Shown in pieces: positions 62,892 through 64,000 of a stretch of 64,000 nucleotides of DNA. How positions within the stretch are numbered: the stretch's first letter is position 1; each line of letters opens with the position of its first letter. A program made the translations under genes and the position numbers. The stretch comes from Oxyruncus cristatus (Eukaryota > Chordata > Aves > Passeriformes > Cotingidae). Under the pieces are notes generated by a model. It did no database searches, was not told the DNA's origin, and saw only the letters and a list, made by a program, of their open reading frames with translations. The stretch is from assembly GCA_013399855.1 (NCBI GenBank), contig VXAY01000115.1, positions 248,340 to 312,339 of the forward strand, read 5' to 3'.

Positions 62892-62944
62892 CTAGATGAT
62901 CTTTCAGGTCCCTTTCAACCCAAACCAGTCCACGATCCTATGAA
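62892..62944 (+). mobile_element. CR1 LINE 3'-end fragment, sense orientation
   Basis: CTAGATGATCTTTCAGGTCC, then CTTTCAACCCAAACC and a degenerate CACGATCCTATGA end, matches the conserved 3' end of bird CR1 elements. Only the terminal part remains. Confidence 0.8.
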
Positions 62945-64000
62945 CTGCCAGGCAAAAGCCAGCCGACAGACCTGTGGCATTTCCCAAATTAAAAAGCATG
63001 TTCCAATCTACCCTCACAAGGAACAGGTTTCGTGAACTTTGCCACAGGGTTACGCTTGAGTCTAATTTAAGAGGCGACTGTGAGGTGTTAATTTAGCCAG
63101 TGAGAGGAGGAGAGAATTGGCGGCAGGGTGAAGTGCCAGGCCTCAACAAAGGGAATTCAGTGGCGGATGGATTGGATATCCTACCTGGAGAGGCACTTCC
63201 TCGGGGACTGGATCAGAGAAGCAATTGCCACCTTTACATACTCTGTGTTATTGAATGTTTTAGGAGTGCTGGAGGAGAGAGCTGGTTTCAGGCATGAGCC
63301 AGACCGCTGGAAGCCAAACCAGCCCAGCAGAACCGCACCGGGAATTCCCACTGCTGTGGGAGCCCCTGGGCTCCATGGACAGGGTCACCCCTGGAAGTCC
63401 TGCCCCCTCTGCCAGCAGAGGGGTTTCTTTGGTTGCAGATTCCCTGGGAAAGCCAAAGCCCTGGTCCTCCCGGCGCAGAGCCCACACTGCGTGTGCCTCG
63501 CTGTAATTAGCGCGAGGAATCGCACCATCGCTCTCCAGCTTCCCAAAATAATCAAAAGCCGTGGGAATCCAAATCTGATTTCAAAAATGCCTCTCTGAAG
63601 CTGGAATCATTCAGGGTTTAAAAGAGTAATCCTATTATGGTGGCAGAGTTTAATCACTTTCCCTTATCCGCCGGAGCAGAGATGACAGCCAGCGGAACGA
63701 CCGGATACCCGCAGCGGTTGGATCGGGCTGGAAATGCCTCTGGAAAATTTGGGAGGATCCCCTGGAAAACCCAGCCATGTGGCTGTAGGTACAGGCAGGG
63801 CACAGGAGGACTGCGTCCAGATCTGCACTTCCGGCACCACGGGAAACAGAAAATAGGGATCAAAGGAGAAAGTAGGAATCAAAGGGAAAAGCCGTGCTAA
63901 TCTCAAAAATCCCAAATCACCGCTTCCAGGAATAAGGAGCATAATGCCCTAAAATCCTTTGGCTCATCCCAAGAAGCCAAGATGACTCAAGGGTCTTGAG

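Larger units (their letters stand above)
58621..64000. other. Intergenic 3' flank
   Basis: No gene is recognised. Open frames are short or unconvincing, the longest being 171 codons antisense at 61653-62168 and 156 codons at 63128-63598. None shows a known domain. It contains a CR1 fragment near the end and a C-rich tract at 61915-61928. Confidence 0.7.

Noticed and set aside
63128..63598. 156-codon frame near the right edge
   Set aside because: No recognisable domain. Several overlapping frames are open in the same GC-richer stretch, which points to composition.

Overview
The window is vertebrate nuclear DNA, most likely from a bird. It holds one protein-coding gene on the + strand: a complete coding region for an NDST-family bifunctional heparan sulfate N-deacetylase/N-sulfotransferase, best matched to NDST4. 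Evidence for a bird or other sauropsid is two short CR1-like LINE 3' ends (about 20985-21043 and 62892-62944), a compact locus (about 51 kb from start to stop codon) and vertebrate GT-AG splicing. The species cannot be named from the sequence.

Layout. Positions 1-4355 are non-coding and are either the 5' flank or the end of a first intron. They contain a G-quadruplex-prone tract (575-599), a 43-bp tandem duplication (2221-2305) and a small CpG-rich patch with a CTCF-like motif (about 2420-2720). The first coding exon has a strong acceptor at 4354-4355, a 268-nt leader with short upstream ORFs, and the ATG at 4624. Thirteen coding exons follow: 4624-5604, 25383-25470, 29992-30146, 35035-35220, 36116-36244, 47074-47256, 47731-47827, 48235-48358, 49186-49360, 50326-50496, 51838-51947, 54685-54787 and 55049-55168. 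They join in frame to 2,622 nt, coding for 873 residues plus a TAG stop. The two largest introns are 5605-25382 and 36245-47073. The eight 3' exons lie within about 8 kb. The 3' UTR starts at 55169, with candidate poly(A) signals at 56368, 58465 and 58598. No second gene is recognised out to 64000.

Function. The product is a type II Golgi membrane protein. Its N-terminal half removes acetyl groups from N-acetylglucosamine in nascent heparan sulfate, and its C-terminal half adds sulfate from PAPS to the freed amine. All catalytic residues I could map from NDST1 are present in both domains. The window contains no mobile system, CRISPR array, operon or other new multi-gene system. The points worth checking are translational control by the leader, splice-site oddities, a few unusual residues and possible intronic regulatory DNA.
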